NCBI GenBank assembly: GCA_947495165.1
Contig: CANLXM010000001.1
Span: forward strand, 186,001 to 250,000
Direction: 5' to 3'
Source of the DNA: an uncultured Cellulomonadaceae bacterium
GTDB taxonomy: Bacteria; Actinomycetota; Actinomycetes; Actinomycetales; Cellulomonadaceae
DNA: 64,000 nucleotides
The position numbers were made by a program, and so were the translations under genes. Positions 25,240-34,288 of the stretch are shown here, piece by piece. Numbering within the stretch: position 1 is the first letter of the stretch; every line of letters starts with the position of its first letter. Under the pieces are notes generated by a model. It ran no database searches. It was not told the origin of the DNA and saw only the letters and a list, made by a program, of their open reading frames with translations.

Positions 25240-26063
25240 CGGTAGTTCCCTTCGCTCGCCCCGACCGTCGTTGGTGCGGGGGTGGGCTCGTCGTCGGGCA
25301 CGTCGTCCTCGGTGAGGGCGGCGTGCGTCCGCGGCACAAGAGTGGGTCGTGCCTCGCGCAGCGGGACGACGACGCTGTAGCGGTCCCCGCGGTAGCTCGA
25401 GCGCGAGTACATCAGGGGCGCGTCACCGGCGAACGTCCTGCGCACGGTGCGCAGCACGGCGCGCGAGCCGCGCAGCCCGAGGAGCTCCTGCTCCTGGGCG
25501 GAGGCATCGGAGGCCGTGATCGTGTCCTCGCCCCACGTCGGAGCCAGGCCGCGGGCGCGGAGCGCGCCGTAGAGGCTCGGGGGCACGCCGTCGGCGAGGA
25601 GGTCGGGGGCGAGGTCGACCGGGATCCAGGCCTCCTCGACGCTCATCGGGGAGCCGTCCGCCGACCGCAGGCGCACGACGTGGTGCATGGGGTCGGCGGT
25701 GCCGCGCCCGAGGGCGTCCGCGACGGAGCTCGGCGCCGGTGCGACACCAGAGTCGAGCACCACGGTGCCGGGCTCCATGCCCCGCCGTCGGGTCTCCTCC
25801 CCGAACGTCGTCAGCCGCATCTCGAAGTCGGCCCGGGGCGGGGCGACGAAGGTCCCGCGGCCCTGGGCGCGCTCGAGCACTCCCTCGTGGACGAGCGCAT
25901 CGACGGCCTGGCGCACGGTCATGCGGGAGACGCCGAACTTCTCGGTGAGGCTGCGCTCCGACGGGACGGTGTCGCCGACGCTCAGCTCGCTCGCGACGAG
26001 GTCGGCGAGGTAGGCGCGCACCGTGAGGTGCTTGTGCTCGCTCCCCGTTCCTGACCGGCTCAT
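25236..26063 (-). CDS. GntR/HutC-family regulator, DasR-like
   Basis: 275 residues. An N-terminal winged helix (about 12-75, LPSERSL-like GDTVPSERSLTEKFGVSRMTV) is followed by a UTRA effector domain (about 90-245), with an added acidic tail. This is the DasR/NagR layout; such repressors release DNA on binding GlcN-6-P or GlcNAc-6-P. Sites matching the DasR box (dre) lie before nagE and ptsH, so it is probably the local GlcNAc regulator. It is the first gene of the minus-strand operon gntR-EIIB-EIIB-EIIA. Confidence 0.85.
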   Translation of the reverse strand: MSRSGTGSEHKHLTVRAYLADLVASELSVGDTVPSERSLTEKFGVSRMTVRQAVDALVHEGVLERAQGRGTFVAPPRADFEMRLTTFGEETRRRGMEPGTVVLDSGVAPAPSSVADALGRGTADPMHHVVRLRSADGSPMSVEEAWIPVDLAPDLLADGVPPSLYGALRARGLAPTWGEDTITASDASAQEQELLGLRGSRAVLRTVRRTFAGDAPLMYSRSSYRGDRYSVVVPLREARPTLVPRTHAALTEDDVPDDEPTPAPTTVGASEGNYR

Positions 26064-26200
26064 CGTCGTGCCTCGTCCTCGTCGTGTCGTGGACCCCGGC
26101 GCGGGGTCGTGGTCGGTGCGCATGGTGCATTCTCCGTCGGTGTGGCCTGCCCAGATGCGCGTGGTGCTCGCTGCTCCTGTGTCCTGGCTCACGTCGGGGG

Positions 26201-26252
26201 TTGACACATCATGAGGTCTAGACCAGTCTTCCTGCAAGTGGTCCAGACAACT
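26201..26252. promoter_or_regulatory. nagE promoter with two dre-type operators
   Basis: TTGACA at 26201-26206 is the -35. The core GGTCTAGACC at 26215-26224 is a perfect palindrome, inside a 16-mer at 26212-26227 that fits the DasR box. A second, AGTGGTCCAGACAACT, is at 26237-26252 (14 of 16 positions of a dre consensus from memory). The pair overlaps the promoter and leader, as expected for repression. Confidence 0.65.
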
Positions 26253-26345
26253 TGGACCGCACGGCAACGACGCCCGACGTCGCGGCAGAGCCGCCGCGCG
26301 ACACCCGCTGGCCTGAGCCCAGGGCCCACAGGAGGAGAACGCCAC

Positions 26346-27800
26346 ATGACCACTGTCGCCGAACCTACGAGGGCGAAGAAGGGGATACCCGGCTTCGCCC
26401 AGCTCCAGCGCATGGGGCGTTCGCTCATGCTGCCCATCGCATCCCTGCCCGCCGCCGCGCTGCTCCTGCGGCTCGGGCAGGCAGACATGCTCGGCGCCGA
26501 CGGCGTCGCGAGCAACCTGTCCTGGATGCAATACGTCGCCGACGTCTTCGCGGCCGCCGGCGACGCCCTCTTCTCCAACCTGCCCCTGCTCTTCGCCGTC
26601 GGCGTCGCGGTCGGCTACGCGCGGAAGTCCGACGGCTCGACCGCGCTCGCGGCCGTCATCGGCTACCTCGTGTTCAACGGCGTCAGCAAGGCGCTCTCGC
26701 CAGCCGTGCTCGGCAAGCCGGAGGCCGTCGGCGCTGCTGACGCGCTCTCGACCGCCGACGCCGCGGCGGTCGCCGCCGCCGAGAACGGAGACTTCACCCA
26801 GCTGCTCCAGCACGCCGTGGACGTCGGTGCCGGCGCGCCCACACAGCAGCTCATCAACTACGGCGTGCTCGGCGGCATGGTCATCGGCCTGACGGCCGCG
26901 CTGCTGTTCCAGAAGTACCACCGCATCAAGCTCCCGCCGTACCTGGCATTCTTCGGCGGCCGCCGGTTCGTCCCGATCGTCACGGCCGGCGCGGCCGTCC
27001 TGATCGCCGTCGTCGGCGCCCTCATCTACCCCGCGTTCGACGCAGGTCTGTCCGCCGTGGGCGACTGGGTCACGGGCTCCACGGTCCTCGGGGCGTTCGT
27101 GTACGGCACGGTCAACCGGTTGCTGCTCCCGATCGGGCTGCACCACCTGCTCAACTCGCTCCCGTGGTTCCAGTTCGGTGACTACACCGACGCGAGCGGC
27201 GCGATGTGGCACGGCGACATCGCGCGGTTCCTGCACGGCGACCCGACGGCCGGGACGTTCATGACGGGCTTCTTCCCGATCTTCATGTTCGCGCTCCCCG
27301 CAGCGGCGCTCGCGATCGTGCACACCGCCAAGCCGGAGAAGCGCAAGGTTGTGGCGGGCATCATGGGCTCGGCCGCGCTGGTCGCCTTCGTCACCGGCGT
27401 CACCGAGCCGCTCGAGTTCGCGTTCGTGTACGTCGCCTACCCGCTCTACGCGATCCACGCCGTGCTCACCGGCACGTCGCTCGCGCTCGTCAACGCCCTC
27501 GGGATCCGCGACGGCTTCGGGTTCTCGGCGGGCGCGATCGACTATCTGATCAACTTCCGGATCGCTGAGATGCCGCTGCTGCTCATCCCGATCGGCCTTG
27601 GCTACGCGGCTATCTACTACTTCCTGTTCCGGTTCGTCATCACCCGCTGGAACCTCAAGACCCCGGGCCGTGAGGACGACGATCCTGCGGGTGCGCCCGG
27701 CGAGGGCGCGGACGGTCATGGCGAAGCCTCGCTCGACCGCGCGGACCGGAGCGCTGCCAAGGGCTCCGACGGTGCGGCGGCCACGGGGACGGCGACGTGA
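26346..27800 (+). CDS. nagE: PTS EIIC, N-acetylglucosamine-type
   Basis: 484 residues, a membrane-only EIIC. The opening (LQRMGRSLMLPIASLPAAALLLR) and the long hydrophobic core match the glucose/GlcNAc EIIC superfamily; GVTEPLEF near 350 carries the sugar-binding Glu; LLLPIGLHHLLNS (about 258) is diagnostic of the GlcNAc branch. It imports GlcNAc and releases it as the 6-phosphate using the separate EIIB. An added hydrophilic C-terminal tail (about 440-484) is Asp/Gly/Ala rich. GGAGGAG precedes the ATG; the stop overlaps the EI start (GTGA). Confidence 0.88.
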   Translation: MTTVAEPTRAKKGIPGFAQLQRMGRSLMLPIASLPAAALLLRLGQADMLGADGVASNLSWMQYVADVFAAAGDALFSNLPLLFAVGVAVGYARKSDGSTALAAVIGYLVFNGVSKALSPAVLGKPEAVGAADALSTADAAAVAAAENGDFTQLLQHAVDVGAGAPTQQLINYGVLGGMVIGLTAALLFQKYHRIKLPPYLAFFGGRRFVPIVTAGAAVLIAVVGALIYPAFDAGLSAVGDWVTGSTVLGAFVYGTVNRLLLPIGLHHLLNSLPWFQFGDYTDASGAMWHGDIARFLHGDPTAGTFMTGFFPIFMFALPAAALAIVHTAKPEKRKVVAGIMGSAALVAFVTGVTEPLEFAFVYVAYPLYAIHAVLTGTSLALVNALGIRDGFGFSAGAIDYLINFRIAEMPLLLIPIGLGYAAIYYFLFRFVITRWNLKTPGREDDDPAGAPGEGADGHGEASLDRADRSAAKGSDGAAATGTAT

Positions 27801-29524
27801 CGAGCTCTGCTGAGGCGCAGCGCGCTGCGTCCCCTCGCCCGGGGCTGACCGGAGTTCCGGTCAGCCCCGGGCGGGGGGCGGGCGTCGTCGTCACCATGCC
27901 CGCCCCGGTGCCGGAGCCGGACGCGGGGCAGCTTGCCGCGGACGCGGGGGACGCCGAGGTCGACCTCGCCGTGACGCAGGTGCTCGCCGCGGTGACGACC
28001 GTGCAGGAGGACCTCACGGCCCGCGCCGCGCGTGCGGAGGGCACGGCGGCGGAGGTCCTGGGCGTGACCGCCGCGATGGCGGCGGATCCCTCCCTGGCGC
28101 GCGACGCCGTCGGACGGGTGCGGGAGCAGCGCGCGGCGCCCGCGCGGGCGGTGTGGGAGGCGGCCGGGGTGGTCGTGGCGCAGCTCGAGGCGCTCGGCGG
28201 CCTCATGGCCGAGCGGGCACGCGACGTCCGCGACGTGCGCGACCGGATCGTCGCGATCCTGCTCGGCCTGCCGGCGCCGGGTGTGCCCGACCCTGGCCAC
28301 CCGTTCGTGCTCGTCGCGGACGATCTTGCGCCCGCCGACACGGCCCAGCTCGACCCCGAGCGGGTGCTCGCCGTCGTGACGCGCGGCGGTGGCCCGACGT
28401 CCCACACCGCGATCCTCGCGCGCGCGCTCGGGGTTCCTGCCGTCGTCGCCGTCGAGGATGCCCTCGACCTGCGCGACGGCGAGACGGTGCTGGTCGACGG
28501 CGGTCAGGGAACCGTGGAGCGCGACCCCTCGCCGGCGGACGTGGAGGCGGTGGTGGCTGCCCGCGGTGCGCGCCGAAGCCGGCGCCGCTTCGACGGGACG
28601 GGCCGGACGGCCGACGGGCGCCGGGTCGAGCTGCTGGCCAACGTGGCGAACGGGAGCGACGCGCGGGACGCCGCCGAGGCGGGAGCCGAGGGGGTCGGCC
28701 TGTTCCGCACCGAGCTGTGCTTCCTCGGCAGGACGGTCGAGCCGACGATCGACGAGCAGGTCGCGGCCTACCGCGAGGTGCTCGCCGCCTTCCCGGGCCG
28801 CAAGGTCGTGGTCCGGACGCTCGATGCCGGGGCCGACAAGCCGCTGGCCTTCGTGACCCCCGACGCCGAGCCCAACCCCGCGCTCGGTGTGCGCGGGATG
28901 CGGACCTCCCGGCGCCATCCCGAGGTGCTCGACCGTCAGCTCGCGGCGATCGCGCGCGCGGCCCAGGCCGAGTCGGCCGACGTGTGGGTGATGGCGCCGA
29001 TGATCGCGACGCCCGACGAGGCCGACGCGTTCGTGACGCTGTGCGCGGCGCACGGGATCGAGCAGGCGGGCGTGATGATCGAGGTCCCGGCGGCCGCGCT
29101 CGGCGCGCGCTGGGTCCTGGCGCGCGCGACGTTCGGGAGCATCGGCACGAACGACCTCACGCAGTACACGATGGCGGCCGACCGTGAGGTCGCCGACCTG
29201 GCTCGGCTCTCCACGGCGTGGCAGCCCACGGTCCTCGCGCTCGTGGGTGCCGCGGGGTCAGGAGCGGCGCTCAACGGACGCCCGCTGGGGGTGTGCGGAG
29301 AGGCCGCCGCGGATCCCGTGCTGGCCCCCGTGCTCGTGGGACTCGGCGTGACGTCCCTGTCGATGACCGCCCGGGCGCTCGCGGACGTCGCTGCGGTGCT
29401 CGCGGCCACGACGGCGCAGGAGTGCGAGGACCTCGCGTTCCTCGCCCTGCAGCAGCCGACGCCGGACGCCGCGCGGGCAGCCGTGCGCGCGCAGCTGCCC
29501 GTGCTGGACGAGCTCGGCCTCTGA
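27797..29524 (+). CDS. ptsI: PTS enzyme I
   Basis: 575 residues, normal for EI. The active-site histidine is in GGGPTSHTAILAR (about residue 200), followed by the linker and the PEP-binding barrel with TLDAGADKPL and GVGLFRTE, and NDLTQYTMA near 455. It autophosphorylates with PEP and passes phosphate to HPr. Its GTG overlaps the nagE stop, so it is induced together with the GlcNAc EIIC, which is unusual for a general PTS enzyme but known in actinobacteria. Confidence 0.93.
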   Translation: MTSSAEAQRAASPRPGLTGVPVSPGRGAGVVVTMPAPVPEPDAGQLAADAGDAEVDLAVTQVLAAVTTVQEDLTARAARAEGTAAEVLGVTAAMAADPSLARDAVGRVREQRAAPARAVWEAAGVVVAQLEALGGLMAERARDVRDVRDRIVAILLGLPAPGVPDPGHPFVLVADDLAPADTAQLDPERVLAVVTRGGGPTSHTAILARALGVPAVVAVEDALDLRDGETVLVDGGQGTVERDPSPADVEAVVAARGARRSRRRFDGTGRTADGRRVELLANVANGSDARDAAEAGAEGVGLFRTELCFLGRTVEPTIDEQVAAYREVLAAFPGRKVVVRTLDAGADKPLAFVTPDAEPNPALGVRGMRTSRRHPEVLDRQLAAIARAAQAESADVWVMAPMIATPDEADAFVTLCAAHGIEQAGVMIEVPAAALGARWVLARATFGSIGTNDLTQYTMAADREVADLARLSTAWQPTVLALVGAAGSGAALNGRPLGVCGEAAADPVLAPVLVGLGVTSLSMTARALADVAAVLAATTAQECEDLAFLALQQPTPDAARAAVRAQLPVLDELGL

Positions 29525-29539
29525 CCCTGCCGCTCGCGC

Positions 29540-29569
29540 CTCGCCTGCTCCGTGAATGGGGCAGGCGAG
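29540..29569. terminator. Bidirectional terminator between ptsI and ptsH
   Basis: A 12-bp stem (29540-29551 with 29558-29569, one wobble, 6-nt loop) between two convergent genes. Confidence 0.65.
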
Positions 29570-29585
29570 CCGATGCGCGTCGGGG

Positions 29586-29855
29586 TCAGGCGATCTCGGT
29601 CTGCTCGAGGAAGGTCGCGAGCGCGTCCAGGGCGGCGGCGGCCGCGTCGTCGTCGCTCGCCGTCGAGAGGACGACCTCGTCACCGGCGGCGACGCCGAGC
29701 GTCATGACGCCGAGGATGCTCGCGGCGTCCACGGGCTCACCCGCTCCCTTGGCGATGCGCACGGCTGCGGGCTGCGCGGCGGCCGCCTTGACGAAGAGCG
29801 CGGCCGGGCGAGCGTGCAGGCCTTCCGCGATGGCGACGACGACATGACGGTTCAC
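29586..29855 (-). CDS. ptsH: PTS phosphocarrier HPr
   Basis: 89 residues. GLHARPAA gives the phospho-histidine at His14, and Ser46 (DAASILGVMTL) is the position of the regulatory serine. It carries phosphate from EI to EIIA. It lies convergent to ptsI and has its own dre-type site 20 bp upstream, so it belongs to the same GlcNAc regulon. Confidence 0.93.
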   Translation of the reverse strand: MNRHVVVAIAEGLHARPAALFVKAAAAQPAAVRIAKGAGEPVDAASILGVMTLGVAAGDEVVLSTASDDDAAAAALDALATFLEQTEIA

Positions 29856-29874
29856 GAGTGCTCCTTCGACGACA

Positions 29875-29890
29875 AGTGGTCTGGACCACC
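29875..29890 (-). promoter_or_regulatory. dre-type operator before ptsH
   Basis: AGTGGTCTGGACCACC, a near-palindrome fitting the DasR box, 20 bp before the ptsH start. The same core is seen twice before nagE. Confidence 0.65.
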
Positions 29891-29936
29891 TTAGCGCAGG
29901 GCGCCCGTCATGCGCCTCGCCGGCGCGGCTACGCGG

Positions 29937-31571
29937 CTACGCGGTGACCGCTCCGTCCTCGATCAGCGAGGCCAGCGCGAGGTCGGGGCGGTCGCGCTGC
30001 ACGGCGCGCAGGCGCCACTCGTCGCGGAACAGCGCCAGCAGGGTGCCGTCGCCGCGGTGCGCCAGTTCGACGCCGGGCACGCCGGAGAGCTGTGCAGCGT
30101 CCTCGGGCGCGAGGCGCCGGGCGACCGAGAGTTCGAGCGGGTGCGTGACGACGACGGCGTGGAACTCGTGCTCCATGCGGAAGCTCGCGACCTCGAACTG
30201 CAGCGGCCCCACGGCGGCGAGGATCGGTGCGCCGTCGCCGCGGGCCTCCGACACGAGCACCTGGACGACGCCCTCCTGCTCGAGCTGGGCGATGCCCTTG
30301 CGGAACTGCTTGGATCGCGACGGGTCCGCGGGGCGCGCGGAGACGAAGTGCTCGGGCTCGAAGGCGGGCATCGGCGGGAACTTCACGGCGGGCCCGGTCG
30401 CGTGCACCGTGTCGCCCACGGCGAGGCTCGTGGCGTTCACGAGCCCGACGACGTCGCCCGGGTACGCGACGTCGACCGTGTGCCGGGCGCGACCGAGCAC
30501 GGCCAGGGCGTACTTCGTCGCGAAGCTGCGGCCGGTCTGGGCGTGCACGACCGGTGCGCCGCGCTCGAACGCCCCCGAGCAGACGCGGATGAACGCGACG
30601 TGGTCGCGGTGGTTGGGGTCCATGCCGGCCTGGATCTTGAAGACGAAGCCGCTGAACGGTGCGTCCAGCTCGCGGGGCTTCTCCGCGCGGTCCACCCGGG
30701 CGCTCGGCGCCGGGGCCAGGCGGACGATCGCGTCGAGGAGCTCACGCACGCCGATGTTCGCCAGGGCGGCGCCGAACAGCAGCGGCGTGGTCTCGAGTCG
30801 GAGGAAGGAGGGGATGTCCACGGCGTCGAGGAGCCCGGCGCTCTCCACGGCGGCCGTGACGTCCTGCTCGGCGCGCTCGAGGGCCTCGTCCATCGTGGCG
30901 GGCGAGGCGACGGCGAGCGTCGCGCCACCGGGCGCGCGCTCGTAGAACGTGATCCCCTGCGAGGCGACGTCGATGAGGCCGGCGAGGGCGCCCGAGGGGC
31001 CGATCGGCCACGTCACGGGCGTCGGACGCAGGCCGAGCCGGGTCTCGAGCTCGTCGCAGAGCTCGAGCGCCTCCTGGCCGGGGCGGTCCCACTTGTTGAT
31101 GAAGGTGATGACGGGGACGCCGCGGCGACGGCACACCTCGAAGAGCTTGAGGGTCTGCGGCTCGAGACCCTTGGCCGAGTCGAGCAGCATCACCGCGGCG
31201 TCGACCGCCGTGAGCACCCGGTAGGTGTCCTCGGAGAAGTCCGCGTGGCCCGGGGTGTCGAGGAGGTTGATCACGACGTCGTCGTAGGTGAACTGCAGCG
31301 CCGCTGACGTGATCGAGATGCCGCGGGTCTGCTCCATCTCGAGCCAGTCGGAGATGACGCCCGAGCGGCCCGCCTTGCCGTGCACGGCACCGGCCTCGTT
31401 GATGACGCGAGCGTGCAGGGCGAGCGCCTCGGTGATCGTCGACTTGCCGGCGTCGGGGTGCGAGATGACCGCGATGCTGCGGCGGCGCGCGGCTTCGTGG
31501 CGGACCGTCGCGGGCGCGAAGGGGTCGCTCGTGCGGGCGCGCTCGGTGTTGGCAGGCTGCTGCAGCTCCAT
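29937..31571 (-). CDS. prfC: Peptide chain release factor 3
   Basis: 544 residues, a translational GTPase. G1 is SHPDAGKST (about 43-51), G3 DTPGHADF (about 105), G4 NKWD (about 163). RGISITSA (switch I) and the RF3-specific C-terminal domain are recognisable, and length fits RF3, not EF-G. It recycles RF1/RF2 after peptide release. AAGGG stands 7 nt before the chosen ATG; an ATG-like start nine codons upstream lacks one. It diverges from rnj. Confidence 0.93.
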   Translation of the reverse strand: MELQQPANTERARTSDPFAPATVRHEAARRRSIAVISHPDAGKSTITEALALHARVINEAGAVHGKAGRSGVISDWLEMEQTRGISITSAALQFTYDDVVINLLDTPGHADFSEDTYRVLTAVDAAVMLLDSAKGLEPQTLKLFEVCRRRGVPVITFINKWDRPGQEALELCDELETRLGLRPTPVTWPIGPSGALAGLIDVASQGITFYERAPGGATLAVASPATMDEALERAEQDVTAAVESAGLLDAVDIPSFLRLETTPLLFGAALANIGVRELLDAIVRLAPAPSARVDRAEKPRELDAPFSGFVFKIQAGMDPNHRDHVAFIRVCSGAFERGAPVVHAQTGRSFATKYALAVLGRARHTVDVAYPGDVVGLVNATSLAVGDTVHATGPAVKFPPMPAFEPEHFVSARPADPSRSKQFRKGIAQLEQEGVVQVLVSEARGDGAPILAAVGPLQFEVASFRMEHEFHAVVVTHPLELSVARRLAPEDAAQLSGVPGVELAHRGDGTLLALFRDEWRLRAVQRDRPDLALASLIEDGAVTA

Positions 31572-31720
31572 GACGACCCTTCTTGAACCGGCAGCCATCC
31601 TAACGTCGCCGCGCGACCCGGAGCGTCGGCCCGGCCCCCGTGGGGCGCATTATCACGTTAGGGTCAGTGTGGGCGCGCCGTGCGTCCCCTTCCATCTCCC
31701 AGCCGAGAGGCACCACACAC

Positions 31721-33397
31721 ATGCCAGCTTCCCCCGCCCGACTCGGACCGCCGCCGGCCCTGCCCAAGAACGGCCTGCGCATCATCCCGCTCGGCGGTCT
31801 CGGCGAGATCGGCCGCAACATGACGGTGTTCGAGCACCGCGGCCGTCTGCTGATCGTGGACTGCGGCGTGCTGTTCCCCGAGGAGCACCAGCCGGGCATC
31901 GACGTGATCCTGCCGGACTTCACGATCCTGCGGGACCGGCTCGACGACATCGAGGCGATCGTCCTGACCCACGGGCACGAGGACCACATCGGCGGCGTGC
32001 CGTACCTGCTCAAGGAGCGCGCGGACATCCCCCTGATCGGGTCCGAGCTGACCCTCGCGTTCATCACCGCGAAGCTCCAGGAGCACAAGATCAAGCCCGT
32101 CACCGTGCAGGTGGCCGAGGGCGACAAGCGCGACGCCGGGCCCTTCGGTCTCGAGTTCGTCGCCGTCAACCACTCGATCCCGGACAGCCTGGCGGTCGTC
32201 ATCCGCACGGCTGCGGGCGTCGTGGTGAACACCGGCGACTTCAAGATGGACCAGTTCCCGCTCGACGGGCGGATCACGGACCTGCGGGCCTTCGGTCGCC
32301 TCGGCGACGAGGGCGTGGACCTGTTCATGACCGACTCCACCAACGCGGAGGTCCAGGGCTTCACGACGTCGGAGCGCGAGCTCACGCCCGCGATCGACTC
32401 CGTGTTCAAGAACGCGCCGCGTCGGGTGATCGTGTCGAGCTTCGCGAGCCACGTGCACCGCATCCAGCAGGTGCTCGACTCCGCGCACGAGCACGGGCGC
32501 AAGGTTGCGTTCGTCGGCCGCTCGATGGTCCGCAACATGCGCATCGCGCAGGAGCTCGGCTACCTCAACATCCCCCGTGGTCTGGTGGTCGACTTCAAGA
32601 AGCTCGTGACGATGGAGGACTCCAAGGTCGCGCTCATCTGCACGGGCTCGCAGGGTGAGCCGCTCGCGGCCCTGTCGCGGATGGCGAACGGTGACCACCA
32701 GGTGCGCGTCGGCGAGGGCGACACGGTGCTGCTCGCCAGCTCGCTGATCCCGGGCAACGAGAACGCGATCTACGGGATCATCAACAAGCTGATCGATCTG
32801 GGCGCGAACGTCGTGCACAAGGGCAACGCCAAGGTGCACGTCTCGGGCCACGCGAGCGCCGGCGAGCTCATCTACTGCTACAACATCGTGCGCCCGTCCA
32901 ACGTGCTGCCGATCCACGGCGAGTCCAAGCACCTGCGGGCCAACGGCGAGCTCGCCGTGCGCACCGGCGTGGACCCAGACCGCGTGATCATCGCGCGCGA
33001 CGGCTCCGTGATCGACCTGATCGACGGCCGCGCGCGCATCACCGGCCAGGTGCAGGCGGACCTCGTCTACGTCGACGGCAGCGCCGTGGGCCACGCGACC
33101 GACGAGACCCTGTCCGAGCGCCGCCAGCTGAGCGACGCCGGCGTCGTCACCGTCCTCGCGATCGTGGACCCCAAGACGAACCAGCTCGCGGAGCCGCTCG
33201 AGTTCCTGACCCGCGGGTTCATCGACCACGACGGCACTCTCGACCGGGCTCGTCCCGCCGTCGAGCGTGCGCTCGCCCGTGAGAAGAGCACGGACGTCGC
33301 GGCGGTCGAGGCGTCGATCGCCCGCGCGGTCACCTCGCACCTGTCGCGCGCCTACCGCCGCACGCCGCTCGTGATCGGGATCGTCATCGACGCGTGA
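31721..33397 (+). CDS. rnj: Ribonuclease J
   Basis: 558 residues. Metallo-beta-lactamase motif THGHEDHIGG (about 84-93) with later His and Asp residues (NHSIPDS, TGDFKMD) holds two zinc ions; the beta-CASP insert and the RNase J C-terminal domain follow (VHVSGHASAGEL near 374). It is the 5'-3' exonuclease and endonuclease of mRNA and rRNA processing. The start at MPASPARL has GAGAGG 10 nt before; a longer in-frame start is less likely. It is monocistronic, closed by a strong hairpin. Confidence 0.95.
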   Translation: MPASPARLGPPPALPKNGLRIIPLGGLGEIGRNMTVFEHRGRLLIVDCGVLFPEEHQPGIDVILPDFTILRDRLDDIEAIVLTHGHEDHIGGVPYLLKERADIPLIGSELTLAFITAKLQEHKIKPVTVQVAEGDKRDAGPFGLEFVAVNHSIPDSLAVVIRTAAGVVVNTGDFKMDQFPLDGRITDLRAFGRLGDEGVDLFMTDSTNAEVQGFTTSERELTPAIDSVFKNAPRRVIVSSFASHVHRIQQVLDSAHEHGRKVAFVGRSMVRNMRIAQELGYLNIPRGLVVDFKKLVTMEDSKVALICTGSQGEPLAALSRMANGDHQVRVGEGDTVLLASSLIPGNENAIYGIINKLIDLGANVVHKGNAKVHVSGHASAGELIYCYNIVRPSNVLPIHGESKHLRANGELAVRTGVDPDRVIIARDGSVIDLIDGRARITGQVQADLVYVDGSAVGHATDETLSERRQLSDAGVVTVLAIVDPKTNQLAEPLEFLTRGFIDHDGTLDRARPAVERALAREKSTDVAAVEASIARAVTSHLSRAYRRTPLVIGIVIDA

Positions 33398-33425
33398 CGT
33401 TGCGCGTGTGACAGGCAGGGCACGA

Positions 33426-33456
33426 CGGCGGGCGAGGTGTCGTACCTCGCCCGCCG
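33426..33456 (+). terminator. Terminator of rnj
   Basis: A perfect 13-bp stem (33426-33438 with 33444-33456) with a 5-nt loop, 29 bp after the rnj stop. No T-tract, which is common in GC-rich actinobacteria. Confidence 0.75.
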
Positions 33457-33509
33457 CCTGAGACACGCGCGCCCCGCTGGTCCGGCGCGAGCACGGCCCC
33501 GCGGTGCGG

Positions 33510-33515
33510 CAGAGT
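33510..33515 (+). promoter_or_regulatory. -10 hexamer for leaderless SGNH gene
   Basis: CAGAGT, 6 nt, then ATG at 33522. No Shine-Dalgarno. Confidence 0.4.
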
Positions 33516-33521
33516 GGAACC

Positions 33522-34124
33522 ATGGCGCGTGATCTTCGTATCTGCTTCGTCGGCGATTCATACGTCGCTGGCACGGGTGACCCGACCGCACTGGGCTGGC
33601 CCGGCCGCATCGTTGCCGAGGCGATCGCGAGCGGCCTCCCGGTAACCGCATACAACCTTGGCGTCCGAGGCGAGACTGGACCTCAGGTCGCGCGACGGAT
33701 CCCGGCAGAGATCGCCCCGCGGCTTGCACCAGCGGACGATCCCAGGCTGGTCGTCTCGTTCGGCGCGAACGACACCGCAGAGCGCGACGGTCAGGTGCGC
33801 GTATCGATCGAGCAGACCATCCAGGCCCTCCGTGACATCCGAGCGGCAACCAACGTCCCCCTGCTGCTGGTCGGGCCTCCATCAGTCGACGACCCGCGAC
33901 AGAACGAGCGCCTCAAGACGACCAACGAGCTCCTTGCCGACGAGGCTGGCCAGCTGCGGGTCCCGTTCGTGGACTCCTTCACCGCGACAGGCGCGTCCGC
34001 TCTCTGGAGCCAGCAGATCCGGGAGGGCGACGGCTACCACCCCGGCGCGGAGGGATACGCCTACCTCGCCGCGACCGTCGCCCTCCCCATCCTCGACTGG
34101 TTGCGGACCGAGCCGTTCCGGTGA
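33522..34124 (+). CDS. SGNH/GDSL-family hydrolase
   Basis: 200 residues with all four SGNH blocks: FVGDSYVAG (catalytic Ser13), NLGVRGETG (oxyanion Gly), SFGANDTAE (oxyanion Asn), and DGYHPGAEGY near the end (catalytic Asp-x-x-His). No signal peptide, so cytoplasmic. Such enzymes cleave esters or remove acyl groups from lipids or sugars; the substrate is unknown. Apparently leaderless. Its last bases and stop lie in a 20-mer also found within metE. Confidence 0.85.
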   Translation: MARDLRICFVGDSYVAGTGDPTALGWPGRIVAEAIASGLPVTAYNLGVRGETGPQVARRIPAEIAPRLAPADDPRLVVSFGANDTAERDGQVRVSIEQTIQALRDIRAATNVPLLLVGPPSVDDPRQNERLKTTNELLADEAGQLRVPFVDSFTATGASALWSQQIREGDGYHPGAEGYAYLAATVALPILDWLRTEPFR

Positions 34125-34245
34125 GCATGCCCTTGACGGGCAGCCGCTGGCGCAAGCGCGCGCTTTGATACGGAGGATCTCGCGGCCGCGCTGGTGGCGG
34201 CAGCTAGAGGGCTCTAGGAATTCGGTCGCGCTGACCCGGCGACAC

Positions 34246-34282
34246 CGACGTCGGGCGAGGCTGAGGCCCTCGCCCGACGTCG
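34246..34282. terminator. Terminator downstream of metE
   Basis: A perfect 15-bp stem (34246-34260 with 34268-34282), 7-nt loop, 6 bp past the metE stop. It could also end transcription from the SGNH gene. Confidence 0.75.
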
Positions 34283-34288
34283 TGCCTC

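Noticed and set aside
27716..29053. Long frame opposite ptsI
   Set aside because: Antisense shadow; EI motifs are all in the plus frame.
31664..33655. 660-codon frame opposite rnj
   Set aside because: Shadow of RNase J codons; no family features.
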